Notes: generated by a model from the letters alone, not told the origin. A stretch of 64,000 bases of DNA from Rhizobium sp. Leaf453 (GCF_001425605.1 NZ_LMRG01000001.1:625597-689596), one strand, 5' to 3'; counted from the first letter of the stretch, positions 1 to 9,334 are shown. Numbers and translations: made by a program.

Positions 1-987
1 CAGATGTTCGGCGGCGATGCGGTTGGCGAGCGGCACCGCCACGTCGAGTTCCGGCACAAGGATGATGGCACCGAAATCGCGCCAGCTGGCGCGGGCCGTC
101 TCGCCGCGCGGAAGCGTGCGCAACTGACGCTCGACAGCAGCCTCGACCGCTGCCGCAAAGGGCGCGTCGTCCGTGATCAGGATAGACTGCGCGCCGACAT
201 CATGTTCGGCCTGGGCGAGCAGATCGGCAGCGATCCAGTCTGGATCATTGTCGCGGTCGGCGATAACGAGCACTTCGGACGGGCCAGCGATCATGTCGAT
301 GCCGACCGTGCCGAACACCTGCCGCTTGGCGGCCGCCACATAGGCATTGCCCGGTCCCATGATCTTGGCGACCGGGGCAATGCTGGCCGTTCCGTAAGCA
401 AGCGCCGCAATCGCCTGGGCGCCGCCGATCCGGTAGATCTCCTCGACGCCCGCCATGCGCGCGGCGGCAAGAACCGCCGGATTGATCGCACCGCCATTGG
501 CCGGCACGACCATGACGATACGCTCGACACCCGCCACCTTGGCGGGCAGCGCGTTCATCAGCACCGAACTCGGATAGCTCGCCGTGCCGCCCGGCACGTA
601 GAGACCAACGGCATCGATCGCCGTCCAGCGAGAACCAAGGCCGACACCCATCGAATCCTCGTAGATATCGTCCTTCGGGCGCTGCCGCGTGTGATGCGCC
701 TCGATGCGGACGGCAGCGACCTTCAGCGCGCCGAGCACTTCGGAGGGGACCTGGTTGATGGCCGCGTCGATTTCCTCAGCCATCACCCGCATACCGGTCA
801 CGGCAAAATCGAGACCGTCGAATTTCTTCGTATAGTCAGCAAGCGCCGCGTCACCACGAGCGCGAACATCGTCGATGATCGCCCGCACGACGGCATTCAC
901 ATCCTCGGACACTTCCCGCTTGGTCGTCAGAAAGGCTGCGAACTGTTCTTCAAAGCCGGGGGTGAGATAGTCCAGACGAATGGCCAA
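1..987 (-). CDS. hisD: Histidinol dehydrogenase, 3' end cut by window edge
   Basis: Last enzyme of histidine synthesis: a cytoplasmic Zn enzyme that oxidises L-histidinol twice with NAD to give L-histidine. The first 329 codons are present; the family is about 430 residues, so about 100 C-terminal residues lie beyond position 1. Visible family motifs are YVPGGTASYPS, GPGNAYVAAAKRQVFG, IAGPSEVLV, and DLLAQAEHD, whose Gln and His are zinc ligands. I chose a TTG start at 985-987 because GAGG lies about 9 bases upstream and the family N-terminus (AIRLDYLTPGFEEQF) follows directly. It is co-directional with the DUF2948 gene and murA upstream, an order common in Rhizobiaceae. The family assignment is firm; the TTG start is an inference. 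Confidence 0.95.
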   Translation of the reverse strand, partial: MAIRLDYLTPGFEEQFAAFLTTKREVSEDVNAVVRAIIDDVRARGDAALADYTKKFDGLDFAVTGMRVMAEEIDAAINQVPSEVLGALKVAAVRIEAHHTRQRPKDDIYEDSMGVGLGSRWTAIDAVGLYVPGGTASYPSSVLMNALPAKVAGVERIVMVVPANGGAINPAVLAAARMAGVEEIYRIGGAQAIAALAYGTASIAPVAKIMGPGNAYVAAAKRQVFGTVGIDMIAGPSEVLVIADRDNDPDWIAADLLAQAEHDVGAQSILITDDAPFAAAVEAAVERQLRTLPRGETARASWRDFGAIILVPELDVAVPLANRIAAEHL

Positions 988-1049
988 GGGAAAGTATCCT
1001 CAATCGGTAATCGGCAGTTGCGCACGGCTTATCGCCGGCAGTCGGGAAA

Positions 1050-1490
1050 TCAGGCGCCAGCCGGATGGCGAGGCTTGAAACCGGTTTCCCATGCGCCGCC
1101 GGTATCCGCAAGCTGAACCTCGATACATTCCACATCGATCATGATCGAAGCGCCACCCGACAGCACGAACTCGACGGTTCCGTCCGGTCCCTCGCCATTC
1201 TGTTCGAACTGGATCGCCAGCAGCGACAAGACGGCTTCGGCATCCTTGCGATTGAACCCGATGGAGCGGACGGCGGAGACACGTTTGAACAGCAGCAGGC
1301 TGCGGCGGCGCTCGAAGGATTTGCCGCGCCCTTCTGCCGTTTCCCAGACAAAACGGTTGATGACCAGCGACAGTTGCCGCGAGCGCGACGCATAGGCGAG
1401 CCCGGAAACCTTGAAGACCGCATCCTGCACATGGGCGGACACGATCGCGAGGTCCTCGGCGTCGAGCGCCATCAGCTTCAAACTGTCCAT
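1050..1490 (-). CDS. DUF2948 family protein
   Basis: A protein of about 146 residues of unknown function, recognised as the small DUF2948 family that sits between murA and hisD in rhizobia. It begins MDSLKLMALDAEDL and carries a middle block with FERRRSLLLFKRV. No signal peptide or membrane segment is visible, so it is probably cytoplasmic. I chose the ATG at 1488-1490, which has AAGGGA about 10 bases upstream; an in-frame TTG at 1511 would add seven residues. Linkage to hisD suggests co-transcription, but nothing in the sequence gives a role. Confidence 0.85.
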   Translation of the reverse strand: MDSLKLMALDAEDLAIVSAHVQDAVFKVSGLAYASRSRQLSLVINRFVWETAEGRGKSFERRRSLLLFKRVSAVRSIGFNRKDAEAVLSLLAIQFEQNGEGPDGTVEFVLSGGASIMIDVECIEVQLADTGGAWETGFKPRHPAGA

Positions 1491-1609
1491 GCCGTCAAAT
1501 CCCTTGCCCAAGCGCTTGTCGCGGCGGCCCGAAGGCCGCCACCATCATGGAACAGGACATAGGACGCCGACGCTAAATCCGCAACTGCGAGGAAGACGTT
1601 CGGGAAGGA

Positions 1610-2902
1610 TCAATCGCTGACGCGTTCCACCTGGGCGCCGCAGGCATTGAGTTTTTCTTCCAGACGCTCGAAACCGCGATCGAGATGGTAGACGCGCGAC
1701 ACCATCGTATCGCCCTCCGCCACCAGACCGGCAATGACCAGCGACACCGAGGCGCGCAGGTCGGTCGCCATGACCGGCGCGCCCTTCAGGCGCTCGACGC
1801 CTTCGATCTTGGCGGTCTGGCCCGACAGCGATATCTTGGCGCCGAGACGGGCCAGTTCCTGCACATGCATGAAGCGGTTTTCGAAGATCGTCTCGGTGAT
1901 GTGCGAAACGCCGGAGGACTTGGTCATCAGGCCCATGAACTGCGCCTGCAGGTCGGTCGGAAAGCCCGGGAAGGGATCGGTGACGATATCGACCGGCTTG
2001 ATGCCGCCGCCGTTGCGAACCACACGCAGTCCGGTTTCGGTCTCTGTGATTTCGGCACCGGCGCGGCGGATGGCTTCCAGTGCCGTCTCCAGCAAGGCGC
2101 CGTTCGTGCCTTCGAGCACGACATCGCCGCCGGTCATGGCAACCGCCATGGCATAGGTGCCGGTCTCGATGCGATCCGGCAGGACGCGGTGGCGCGCACC
2201 GGACAGCGACGTGACGCCTTCGATCGTGATCGTCGAGGTGCCGGCGCCGCTGACCTTGGCGCCCATGGCGTTGAGGCAATTGGCGAGATCGACGACCTCA
2301 GGCTCGCGCGCGGCATTGCCGATCGTCGTCGTGCCGTTGGCGAGCGTCGCCGCCATCATCATCACATGGGTCGCGCCGACAGAAACCTTCGGGAAGACGT
2401 AGCGGGCGCCGATCAGGCCGCCCTTGGGCGCGGTCGCATTGATATAGCCGCTATCGATCTCGATATTGGCGCCGAGCGCCGTCAGGCCCTCGATGAACAG
2501 GTCGACCGGACGCGTGCCGATGGCGCAGCCGCCGGGCAGCGACACGCGGGCCTTGCCTTCACGGGCGAGAAGCGGGCCGATGACCCAGAAGCTGGCGCGC
2601 ATCTTGGAGACCAACTCGTAAGGAGCGGTCGTGTCGACAATGTTGCGTGAGGTAAAATGGATCGTGCGGGAATAGCTCTCGCCCTGGCGCTCGCGGCGGC
2701 CGTTGACGGAGATGTCGGCGCCATGATTGCCGAGGATGCGGATCAACTGCTCGACATCGGCCAGATGCGGCACGTTTTCCAGGGTCAGCGTGTCGTCCGT
2801 CAAAAGAGAGGCGATCATCAGCGGCAGCGCGGCATTCTTGGCGCCGGAAATCGGGATGATGCCGCGAAGCTCGTTGCCGCCGGTAATTCTGATGCGATCC
2901 AT
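1610..2902 (-). CDS. murA: UDP-N-acetylglucosamine 1-carboxyvinyltransferase
   Basis: First committed step of peptidoglycan synthesis: transfers enolpyruvate from PEP to UDP-GlcNAc in the cytoplasm. The 430-residue length is normal. SGAKNAALP contains the conserved Lys22, and [12 protein letters not shown] places the catalytic Cys near residue 126; this Cys is the fosfomycin target, so a fosfomycin-sensitive type is expected. An open frame extends upstream to 3076, but the family N-terminus [10 protein letters not shown] fixes the start at 2902. First gene of the murA - DUF2948 - hisD series on the minus strand. Confidence 0.97.
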   Translation of the reverse strand: MDRIRITGGNELRGIIPISGAKNAALPLMIASLLTDDTLTLENVPHLADVEQLIRILGNHGADISVNGRRERQGESYSRTIHFTSRNIVDTTAPYELVSKMRASFWVIGPLLAREGKARVSLPGGCAIGTRPVDLFIEGLTALGANIEIDSGYINATAPKGGLIGARYVFPKVSVGATHVMMMAATLANGTTTIGNAAREPEVVDLANCLNAMGAKVSGAGTSTITIEGVTSLSGARHRVLPDRIETGTYAMAVAMTGGDVVLEGTNGALLETALEAIRRAGAEITETETGLRVVRNGGGIKPVDIVTDPFPGFPTDLQAQFMGLMTKSSGVSHITETIFENRFMHVQELARLGAKISLSGQTAKIEGVERLKGAPVMATDLRASVSLVIAGLVAEGDTMVSRVYHLDRGFERLEEKLNACGAQVERVSD

Positions 2903-3156
2903 AGGGTACCTTACGGGCGCCGCCCGCCTTTCCTGACAGTCCGTCTTGAAGAGATTGGCGCCTCCATAAAGGATGCGCCGTGAAATGAGAAGCGAATTGA
3001 ACCGTGACGGTAAACCGCCGGCGGGGAGAGATGCAGAATCATAATCCGTCAATCCGCTTTCAACGATGCCCCTCACCGGAAGAACGACACTGTGCAGACA
3101 GACACCGGCAACTGACGATATCTGTTTCCGGCCCCCGTCATCCTGCCGCCGCTGGA

Positions 3157-3387
3157 TTATTCCGCCGATTCGTCCGTTTTTGCGGCAGGCAGGCCGGAAG
3201 TTTCATCGGCAGCGCCGGAACGCCTTGCCCTGCCCTGCTGCTTGCGCCGCATGAGATTGTCGCGCAGCGTCTTCGCGGCCCTCAGCCGTCGCGCCTCGGC
3301 CTGGCGCTCGGCCTCGTGCCCCGGCTCCAGATGGCCGCGGCGCTCGGGACCTGCATTATTCTCTGTCTGATCGCTCTCGTCTTGCAT
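3157..3387 (-). CDS. Small charged hypothetical protein
   Basis: A 76-residue, very hydrophilic product rich in Arg, Glu, Ala and Gln (for example [23 protein letters not shown] and [10 protein letters not shown]). No membrane segment or signal is visible. It lies between murA and tRNA-Thr and resembles small conserved proteins seen upstream of murA in rhizobia, but I cannot name a family. The start at 3385-3387 has only a weak ribosome-binding site. Basic and acidic residues alternate in a way that suggests an extended or helical structure. Function unknown. Confidence 0.6.
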   Translation of the reverse strand: MQDESDQTENNAGPERRGHLEPGHEAERQAEARRLRAAKTLRDNLMRRKQQGRARRSGAADETSGLPAAKTDESAE

Positions 3388-3540
3388 GACGCTGAAATAG
3401 CCGAAAACCCGACGCTTCGGAAGTCCACCCGTCTTTTCCCCGGTTCATGTGACGAATTTCAGTTTTGCGGCTTGCACTCCGCAACGACCTATGGCAATAG
3501 GCCCTCGCTCGCGCCGGACAAGACTGATCCGCCGCACGAT

Positions 3541-3615
3541 GCTGCTATAGCTCAGGGGTAGAGCACTCCCTTGGTAAGGGAGAGGCCGAGAGTTCAAATC
3601 TCTCTAGCAGCACCA
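3541..3615 (+). tRNA. tRNA-Thr(GGT)
   Basis: The cloverleaf folds cleanly. The acceptor arm GCTGCTA pairs with TAGCAGC. The D-arm is AGCTCAGGGGTAGAGC. The anticodon stem CTCCC/GGGAG encloses loop TTGGTAA with anticodon GGT (Thr). The T-arm AGAG-TTCAAAT-CTCT is standard. The CCA end is encoded at 3613-3615, and seven T residues follow at 3617-3623 and may end transcription. Confidence 0.96.
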
Positions 3616-3764
3616 GTTTTTTTCCGAATTGAATTGTTTCCCTCGGCAGCGCGACGACGCTCATGCCGTCCTTGCTTGACCATTGGTTTTCCCTTGATAG
3701 AAATGCTCGCACCAGCGGCGGTTGTTGTTGCCGGGTTGAAAGCAAATCGGTTGCGAGACATGAA

Positions 3765-5654
3765 ATGGCAAGGATTCGTCAGCAGGTGGTGACCAGTACC
3801 GGAGAGGTATCTGGCGCCGACAAACATTCGTATGATGTTGACGCGCTGGCGGATGGTGGATGGATTTCCACGTGGCTTCTTGCCTACCAAGACAAAAATG
3901 ACGTCGTGTATCAGACAAGGTTTGACGCTGCGGGCCGCCGAATTGGTAACGACGTCCAAGTGGATAGCAGCCTAAAAGGCCATCAATCCGATCCTGCAAC
4001 ACTCACCTTAGCCGATGGTGGATGGGTTGCGATGTTTTCTCACGGTTTCGACGGCCCGCCTGTTTTTGAGCGATTCAATAAGCATGGACGCCTCGTCGAA
4101 AAGCTCGACAACCTGTTAACCTTGCCGACAAAGCTGGAAAATGGCGATTACGTCGCAACATGGTTCCGGTATGATCCGGTAAACGACTCCAGAGACATTT
4201 ATCAACAGCGATACAATGCGAACTTCCGGAAAATCGGTAGCGAAACGCTTATTACAGAACCTCACAAACATTACGACCAAACTCGCGCCCAAATCACTGC
4301 TCTGGCCGACGGCGGCTGGATCAACCAGTATCACTCGGAAGTGCTTCGCAGCCCTGTCTGGCAACGATTTGATGCAGACGGGAAAAGGACGACTGTCGCA
4401 ACAAAGGTTGAATTCGTTGAAGTGACGGCGGCGCTTCCCGATGGAGGTTGGGTATCGGCGGGAGAGGTGGACCAGGTAATAAGAATGCTTCAGTTCGACC
4501 GCCATGGAAAGCAACTGGGGAATTCTACCCTCGTTACCGACGTACCGACAGAGCAATCCTACAGTCCTACGATAACGATCCTTCCTAGCGGTGGGTGGCT
4601 CATTACCTCCACGGACCGCATGCATTTGGATGGAGAGTATGGTGAGCCGTATTTTTTGACCGTGATCCGGCAGCGACAGTATGATGCCGATGGATTGCCC
4701 GTCGGCGGCAGTCGGCAGGTCAGTGACTATGGATCGGACATTGTACAGGCATCTTCGGTCAGCGTGCTGAAAGACGGTGGCTGGATCGTCACATGGTCGC
4801 AGGACGGCGAAGTCTATCAAAAGAGGTATGAGGCCAACGGAAAGGTATGGTTCAAGAACGACTCGCCTGCCGGCTTCGATTACACCATCGCCGTCGAAAA
4901 GGATGGCGCGCATCGCTTCTCGACCGATGAATTCCGACTCGTCGATAAGAACGGAGACCGCCTGAAAGGTGTGGTCCTCGATAAGCTGCCGACCTCCGGC
5001 AAGGTCACGCTCTCCGGTCACGACGTCAAGCCTGGAGACTTCGTTGCCGTGGCGGACATCTCCAAACTTGTCTGGAAACCGCCGGCAAACAAACTCGGTA
5101 AAGACGTGGCCACGCTTTCCTTCAGGGTGGTCGATGACGGCGGGACTGCACACCAAGGTACAAACACCGACAGAACCAGCAATGTTGTCACTTTCGACCT
5201 GTTGAAAGCTGTGCGGGGTACTTCCAAAGGCGATGTCCTTACCGGCGGCACGCAATCCGAAATTTTGCTGGGCTATGCGGGCAATGACAAAATAACCGGG
5301 GGGCGTGGCGCAGACGTGCTCACCGGCGGCGATGGCGGCGACCGGTTCATTTACAAATCCGTGAGCGAGTCCACGGCGACCGACATCGGCCGTGACACTA
5401 TCCTTGATTTTTCCGGGAGAGCCGGCGATCGAATTGATCTCAGCATGATCGACGCGAATACGCTCAAGGAAGGCAATCAGGCGTTCAGCTTCATCGGGAA
5501 ATCCCTGTTTCATGGCAAGGCCGGCGAGGTGCGATATGAAAAACGCGCTTCCGATACCTACATCTACGCTGATGTGAACGGAGACAAAAAGGCGGACTTT
5601 TCCATTCATCTGGATGACGCCGTGACGCTCTCAAAAGGCTACTTCATCCTTTAG
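3765..5654 (+). CDS. Secreted RTX protein with DGGW-repeat (propeller-like) domain
   Basis: About 629 residues. Seven imperfect repeats built on L-x-DGGW-(I/V)-x-x-W occur near residues 27, 82, 125 (degenerate), 180, 223, 272 and 335. Spacing is 43-63 residues, with tails like VYQKRYEANGK, which suggests a seven-bladed beta-propeller. Residues 380-470 look like an Ig/cadherin-type linker. A short RTX block (GYAGNDKITGGRGADVLTGG) near 490-525 precedes a serralysin-type C-terminus ending in a hydrophobic tail, as expected for calcium-dependent type I secretion. There is no N-terminal signal peptide. I chose ATG 3765; an in-frame ATG at 3663 would add 34 residues that do not look like the protein. 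Base composition looks lower in GC than neighbours, which hints at transfer. No hydrolase motif was recognised; ligand unknown. No type I exporter genes are adjacent. Confidence 0.85.
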   Translation: MARIRQQVVTSTGEVSGADKHSYDVDALADGGWISTWLLAYQDKNDVVYQTRFDAAGRRIGNDVQVDSSLKGHQSDPATLTLADGGWVAMFSHGFDGPPVFERFNKHGRLVEKLDNLLTLPTKLENGDYVATWFRYDPVNDSRDIYQQRYNANFRKIGSETLITEPHKHYDQTRAQITALADGGWINQYHSEVLRSPVWQRFDADGKRTTVATKVEFVEVTAALPDGGWVSAGEVDQVIRMLQFDRHGKQLGNSTLVTDVPTEQSYSPTITILPSGGWLITSTDRMHLDGEYGEPYFLTVIRQRQYDADGLPVGGSRQVSDYGSDIVQASSVSVLKDGGWIVTWSQDGEVYQKRYEANGKVWFKNDSPAGFDYTIAVEKDGAHRFSTDEFRLVDKNGDRLKGVVLDKLPTSGKVTLSGHDVKPGDFVAVADISKLVWKPPANKLGKDVATLSFRVVDDGGTAHQGTNTDRTSNVVTFDLLKAVRGTSKGDVLTGGTQSEILLGYAGNDKITGGRGADVLTGGDGGDRFIYKSVSESTATDIGRDTILDFSGRAGDRIDLSMIDANTLKEGNQAFSFIGKSLFHGKAGEVRYEKRASDTYIYADVNGDKKADFSIHLDDAVTLSKGYFIL

Positions 5655-5757
5655 CGCGAAACCGTCAGCACCGCATCTTGACTTTCGCCCGAAATGAGAA
5701 CATATAGTGAACAAACTCGCCGCGCGACGACATCGCGTCTGAGCCTTGAGGTCAATC

Positions 5758-5940
5758 ATGAGTCACATCGAGGAAATCACCGCACGGACGCAGGCAGTGC
5801 TGGCGCGGTCGCGGGCATTTCGGGAGCGGTCGCAGGCGATGCGGGAGGAGCACAAGGCTCTGATCGAGCGCGCCTCGATCAAGTCCGGCCAGCTTCATTT
5901 CGTCTTTTCGGCGTCAAACAAGAACAGTGCGAAGCACTAG
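5758..5940 (+). CDS. Small helical hypothetical protein
   Basis: A 60-residue product starting MSHIEEITARTQAVLARSRA, with heptad-like Ala/Leu/Arg/Glu spacing in residues 3-42 that suggests a single long helix or short coiled coil. The ATG at 5758 has TTGAGG about 7 bases upstream. No family recognised. It stands alone between the RTX gene and the next hypothetical gene. The good ribosome-binding site and amphipathic pattern support it, but short size leaves doubt. Confidence 0.5.
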   Translation: MSHIEEITARTQAVLARSRAFRERSQAMREEHKALIERASIKSGQLHFVFSASNKNSAKH

Positions 5941-6087
5941 CGACACGCAAGCTCGGTGCGTTAAAGTCCTTTGTCACAATATTGGTCCTGCCCCATGCGT
6001 CATCTCGTGATATGGAGCATCGGTGTTGATTGCGTGATTGCGCCGGTCTACTTAGGCGGCATTGAAACAAGGCTTTGAGTTCCGACG

Positions 6088-6483
6088 ATGGCAATTTCCG
6101 ACCTGATCCTGCAATTGCAGCATGCCAAAGAGCCCAGCAGGGATCTCGATATCTCCATCGGGATTGTCATGGGCTACAAGCGTCATGTGAAGACAATCGC
6201 CAAGGGAGAAGACGGCAAGGAAGAACGGAAGGTCGTGTGGCTTTACCCGTCCGATGGAGATGAAAGCAGCAACTTGCCGGCTTTTACCGGAAAGATCGAC
6301 GATGCCTACTTTCTGGCGCAGAGTCTGGTTCCAGGCTGCGTCGGTGGCGTCAGTTGGGATTCGCGCGGGGGGACGGCGAAGATCGATGACGGCCCTTATT
6401 TCACGGCCAACACGCCGGCCCTGGCACTTTGCATCGCCGCGCTGAGCGTCAAGCACTTCCAGCAGGAAACCGAAATCAAGTAA
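6088..6483 (+). CDS. Hypothetical protein, 131 residues
   Basis: A soluble product with no signal peptide. The stretch VGGVSWDSRGGTAKIDDG followed by YFTANTPALALCIAAL resembles small proteins of unknown function found scattered in alphaproteobacterial genomes and prophages, where a Trp/Gly-rich segment precedes an Ala/Leu helix. I do not recognise a catalytic motif. The start at 6088 has TTGAG 8-9 bases upstream. A perfect hairpin follows the stop codon at 6485-6509. Confidence 0.65.
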   Translation: MAISDLILQLQHAKEPSRDLDISIGIVMGYKRHVKTIAKGEDGKEERKVVWLYPSDGDESSNLPAFTGKIDDAYFLAQSLVPGCVGGVSWDSRGGTAKIDDGPYFTANTPALALCIAALSVKHFQQETEIK

Positions 6484-6484
6484 G

Positions 6485-6509
6485 TTTCCCTGCCAAGCTG
6501 GCAGGGAAA
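6485..6509. terminator. Hairpin after the 131-residue gene
   Basis: Perfect 11-bp inverted repeat TTTCCCTGCCA / TGGCAGGGAAA with a 3-base loop, starting 2 bases after the stop codon. There is no T tract on the plus strand, so it may be a weak terminator or an mRNA 3' stabiliser. Confidence 0.55.
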
Positions 6510-6686
6510 GAAAGTTGGGTCCGCTTTCGGGTCTGCCCCTCAATCGTGTGTCGGCATTGATTTCGAAAATCGAATGTCTCCACGAGGTTTTGAACGAGCG
6601 TCGTCGAGACAGCCACACGAGAATGTTGACCGTGTCGCCTCGTCTATGACATGCTGCAAAACGGCAACCTTCAGGGAGTAAGCCGG

Positions 6687-6953
6687 ATGAAATCTCTCGT
6701 TTTTCTGAGTGCTGCGGCCCTGCTGCTGACCTCCTGCAACAGTACGCCGCCCACAGTCGAACCCATTCCCGGCAGCATCACCTATGGCGGCCAGCCGCGA
6801 ACCAAGCTGACAAAGGCACCGGTCGGCAGTCGCCTTCACAACTCCTTCCGCGTCGTCAACGGCGTTGCCTATGAGACCTATGTCATCGAGCCGGATCGTT
6901 CCCTGAAACTCATCCGGCGCGAGATCCGCAGTGACTTCTACGACACCAACTGA
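6687..6953 (+). CDS. Small putative lipoprotein
   Basis: An 88-residue product with a lipoprotein signal: MKSL, a hydrophobic stretch, then LLLTSC with the lipidated Cys at residue 17. The mature part is short and polar (about 70 residues) and rich in Pro/Thr at first, then has VVNGVAYETYVIEP. No family recognised. GGGAG lies about 10 bases before ATG 6687; an in-frame upstream start at 6651 would bury the signal peptide. Converges on the pdxA-like gene with a 12-bp gap. Confidence 0.75.
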   Translation: MKSLVFLSAAALLLTSCNSTPPTVEPIPGSITYGGQPRTKLTKAPVGSRLHNSFRVVNGVAYETYVIEPDRSLKLIRREIRSDFYDTN

Positions 6954-6965
6954 GCAAAGCCCTAT

Positions 6966-7943
6966 TCAGGCCGCGGGCCTTGGAGCCGCAGCGACCAGCC
7001 GGGCATAGTCGATCGCTGAAAGCATGTTGGCGTGGTTGGCCTTGCCGGTTCCGGCGATATCGAATGCGGTGCCGTGATCGACAGAGACACGGTCGATCGG
7101 CAGACCAAGGGAAACATTGACGGCGGTCTCGAAGGCGACCAGCTTGATCGGGATATGGCCCTGGTCATGATACTGCGCCACGACCAGATCGAACGCGCCG
7201 CCATAGGCACGGGCATAAACCGTATCGGCGGAAATCGGCCCGACCACGTCGATCCCCTTGGCCTGCGCCAGTTCGACTGCCGGGGCGAGAAACTTCGTAT
7301 CCTCGTCGCCGAACAGGCCGCCCTCCCCGCAATGCGGGTTGATGCCGGCAACGGCGATACGGGCTTTCTTGCCGAGACGCAGAAAATGCCGGTGCCCGGC
7401 CTCGATGGTCGCCAGGACCCGCTCGACTGTCGCCCGCTCGATCGCAGTGCGCAGCGAGACATGGGTGGAAACGTGGATCGTGTTCAGCCGCTCCGATGCC
7501 AGCAACATGAACGAGCTTTTCGAGCCAGTGAGATGCGCCAGAAGCCCGGTATGGCCATCGAAATGATGGCCGGCGAGGTTCATCGCCTCCTTGTTGATCG
7601 GTGCGGTGACGATGCAATCGACAGCACCGGACTGGGCAAGCTCGACCGCACGCTTGATATAGCGGACCGACGCATCTCCCGCGACGGGGCTCACCTTGCC
7701 GATATCCGGCAAGGTGCCATCGATGGCGACCTCGTCAACAGCGATCACGCCGGCGGCCGGCGCGGTTGAAAACGCTAGTTCCGTGCCCGTCAGCCGGTTC
7801 GCCCGCTCCAGCGCCTCGACATTGCCGACAATGACGAAGCTGTCGCGTTCCGCCTGCGGCAGGGATGCAAGTGCCTTGACGATGACCTCCGGCCCGACCC
7901 CGGCCGGGTCTCCCAGCGTGACGGCGACGCGCGATGTGCTCAT
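6966..7943 (-). CDS. pdxA2: PdxA-family dehydrogenase (probable four-carbon acid-phosphate dehydrogenase, PdxA2 type)
   Basis: A 325-residue PdxA-family enzyme. Typical motifs are [11 protein letters not shown] at the N-terminus, [27 protein letters not shown] and [14 protein letters not shown]; the His residues in the last three bind the divalent metal. Classical PdxA oxidises 4-phosphohydroxy-threonine in vitamin B6 synthesis. PdxA2 paralogues instead oxidise D-threonate/erythronate 4-phosphate, giving dihydroxyacetone phosphate after decarboxylation, and are paired with DUF1537 kinases. This gene lies in an island with a DUF1537 kinase (17731-18834) and far from B6 genes, so I infer the PdxA2 role. 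It follows the iron dehydrogenase by 72 bp and is probably co-transcribed. Confidence 0.85.
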   Translation of the reverse strand: MSTSRVAVTLGDPAGVGPEVIVKALASLPQAERDSFVIVGNVEALERANRLTGTELAFSTAPAAGVIAVDEVAIDGTLPDIGKVSPVAGDASVRYIKRAVELAQSGAVDCIVTAPINKEAMNLAGHHFDGHTGLLAHLTGSKSSFMLLASERLNTIHVSTHVSLRTAIERATVERVLATIEAGHRHFLRLGKKARIAVAGINPHCGEGGLFGDEDTKFLAPAVELAQAKGIDVVGPISADTVYARAYGGAFDLVVAQYHDQGHIPIKLVAFETAVNVSLGLPIDRVSVDHGTAFDIAGTGKANHANMLSAIDYARLVAAAPRPAA

Positions 7944-8015
7944 GGTTTTAGTCCTCCATGGCGGATGAACCGCCTCCTCCGCAATCCGGCAGCGCCGGAC
8001 GTGGGTTCGTTCCAG

Positions 8016-9149
8016 TCAGTATGCGGCTTGGTAGATCGAAAGAATATCGCCTCGGCCAAGATCGCGCGGATTGTTGTCGAGCAGTCGCCGGATCGCAAAG
8101 GCATCATCGGCCATCGCCTCGAGATCGGCCTCCGGTACACCAAGCGCAGAGAGCCGCATCTCGATGCCAAGCCCGGAGCAGAAGCCGAAGGTCGCATCGA
8201 ACACCGACGCCTGATCACTTCCGGCGCTCAGATTGAGCGCATGGATAACCTGCGCCGTCTTCTCCGAAACCGAGGGCGTGTTGAAGGCAAGCACATGCGG
8301 AAAGATCAGGGCATTGGCCGCGCCATGCGCGACATGCCAGCGCGTGCCCAGGGGATAGGCGAGCGCATGGCCGCCAGCCGTATTGACCGGGCCGAGACAG
8401 AAGCCGCCGTAGAGGGAGGCGAGTGACAGGCCGGCCCGCGCCTCGGCATCCGAACCGTCGGCGACGGCGCGGGCAAGATAACGGCCGACGAGACGCACGC
8501 CCTCGATCGCGTAGAGATCGATCATCGGATGCGCCTTGCGATTGGTGAAGGCCTCGACGCAATGCGCCATCGCATCCACCCCGGTTGCCGCCGTCGTCGC
8601 GGCCGGCACGGTAAAGGTGAGGCCGGGATCGATCACGGCGATATCGGCGAGCATGTGGATGCTTTCGACGGCAAGCTTCGCCTGCGTCGCGGGGTCGGTC
8701 ACCAGTGCACGAATGCCGGCCTCGCTGCCGGTTCCCGATGTCGTTGGCACCTGGGCCAGCGCCGCACGGCGGCGGGCCACGACTTTACCGGCGCCGACCA
8801 CATCGCGCAGCGTCTGGGTGGAGCCAGACAGAACCGATGCAAGCTTTGCAAGGTCCATCGCACTGCCGCCACCGAACCCGACGATCAGGTCGGCCCGCGC
8901 CGCATTCGCCGCCGCCAGCACCAGATCGAGATTGTCGGTATCAGGCTCGGGCTTAACCTGTGAAAAGACGGTGACATCGCCCGGCAGCTCCAGAATGCCG
9001 ACACGCGACGCATTGAACGCATCTGAGATGACCAGGACCCGCAAATAGCCTTGCGCCTTTGCCCAGGCACCGAGCTTTCCGGCAACGCCAACGCCGAACT
9101 CGATGATTTCCGGACGAATGATCGCGATTGGGGCGCTCAGGCTTGTCAT
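8016..9149 (-). CDS. Iron-containing alcohol dehydrogenase family protein
   Basis: A 377-residue group III (Fe-dependent) alcohol dehydrogenase. GGGSAMD at 93-99 is the NAD(P)-binding loop, PTTSGTGSE follows near 135, and the metal ligands are all in place: Asp192, His196, His261 and His275. It is expected to oxidise or reduce a small hydroxy-acid, aldehyde or lactaldehyde-like intermediate in the cytoplasm; substrate unknown. The start is ATG 9149 with GAGGAA upstream; the open frame reaches 9290 but the extra residues do not fit the family. A dyad at 9199-9217, 50 bp upstream, probably regulates this gene and pdxA2. Confidence 0.88.
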   Translation of the reverse strand: MTSLSAPIAIIRPEIIEFGVGVAGKLGAWAKAQGYLRVLVISDAFNASRVGILELPGDVTVFSQVKPEPDTDNLDLVLAAANAARADLIVGFGGGSAMDLAKLASVLSGSTQTLRDVVGAGKVVARRRAALAQVPTTSGTGSEAGIRALVTDPATQAKLAVESIHMLADIAVIDPGLTFTVPAATTAATGVDAMAHCVEAFTNRKAHPMIDLYAIEGVRLVGRYLARAVADGSDAEARAGLSLASLYGGFCLGPVNTAGGHALAYPLGTRWHVAHGAANALIFPHVLAFNTPSVSEKTAQVIHALNLSAGSDQASVFDATFGFCSGLGIEMRLSALGVPEADLEAMADDAFAIRRLLDNNPRDLGRGDILSIYQAAY

Positions 9150-9198
9150 GGCGTATTCCTCGTCGGCTCCATTCTCGTATCGCCTGACGGCGCTACAA

Positions 9199-9217
9199 CA
9201 TGTAAATTTGTTACATG
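9199..9217. promoter_or_regulatory. Candidate GntR/FadR operator (dyad C)
   Basis: Perfect 7-bp arms CATGTAA/TTACATG with a 5-bp spacer. The core read on the minus strand, TAACAAATTTACA (9213-9201), matches 11 of 13 bases of the site at 11889-11901. It lies about 50 bp before the iron dehydrogenase start. The link to the GntR regulator at 18840-19598 is inference. Confidence 0.5.
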
Positions 9218-9320
9218 AATCCCTGTTTCTTGGCAAGAGCGAAGAACAACCGTGATGCATTTTTCCGCCGGGAGCACCGGCGAGATCCATGCAGCCATCT
9301 CTCTTATTCCCTATAATTAC

Positions 9321-9334
9321 ATGTTTTCAAACAT
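9321..9334. promoter_or_regulatory. Perfect inverted repeat ATGTTT-TC-AAACAT
   Basis: A 14-bp dyad in the AT-rich region 172 bp upstream of the iron dehydrogenase. Symmetric 6-bp arms with a 2-bp spacer suit a dimeric repressor or activator, but no second copy was noticed. Confidence 0.3.

Noticed and set aside
4-1116. 370-codon plus-strand frame at the window start
   Set aside because: Antisense to hisD and DUF2948; hisD motifs on the minus strand are clear despite its TTG start.
3541-6953. Genomic island inserted at tRNA-Thr
   Set aside because: No integrase, no direct repeat of the tRNA 3' end and no mobility gene were found, so only a weak variable-region signal remains.
6966-7943. Vitamin B6 biosynthetic pdxA
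   Set aside because: No ksgA, surA or pdxJ neighbour; located with a DUF1537 kinase in a catabolic island, so PdxA2-type is favoured.
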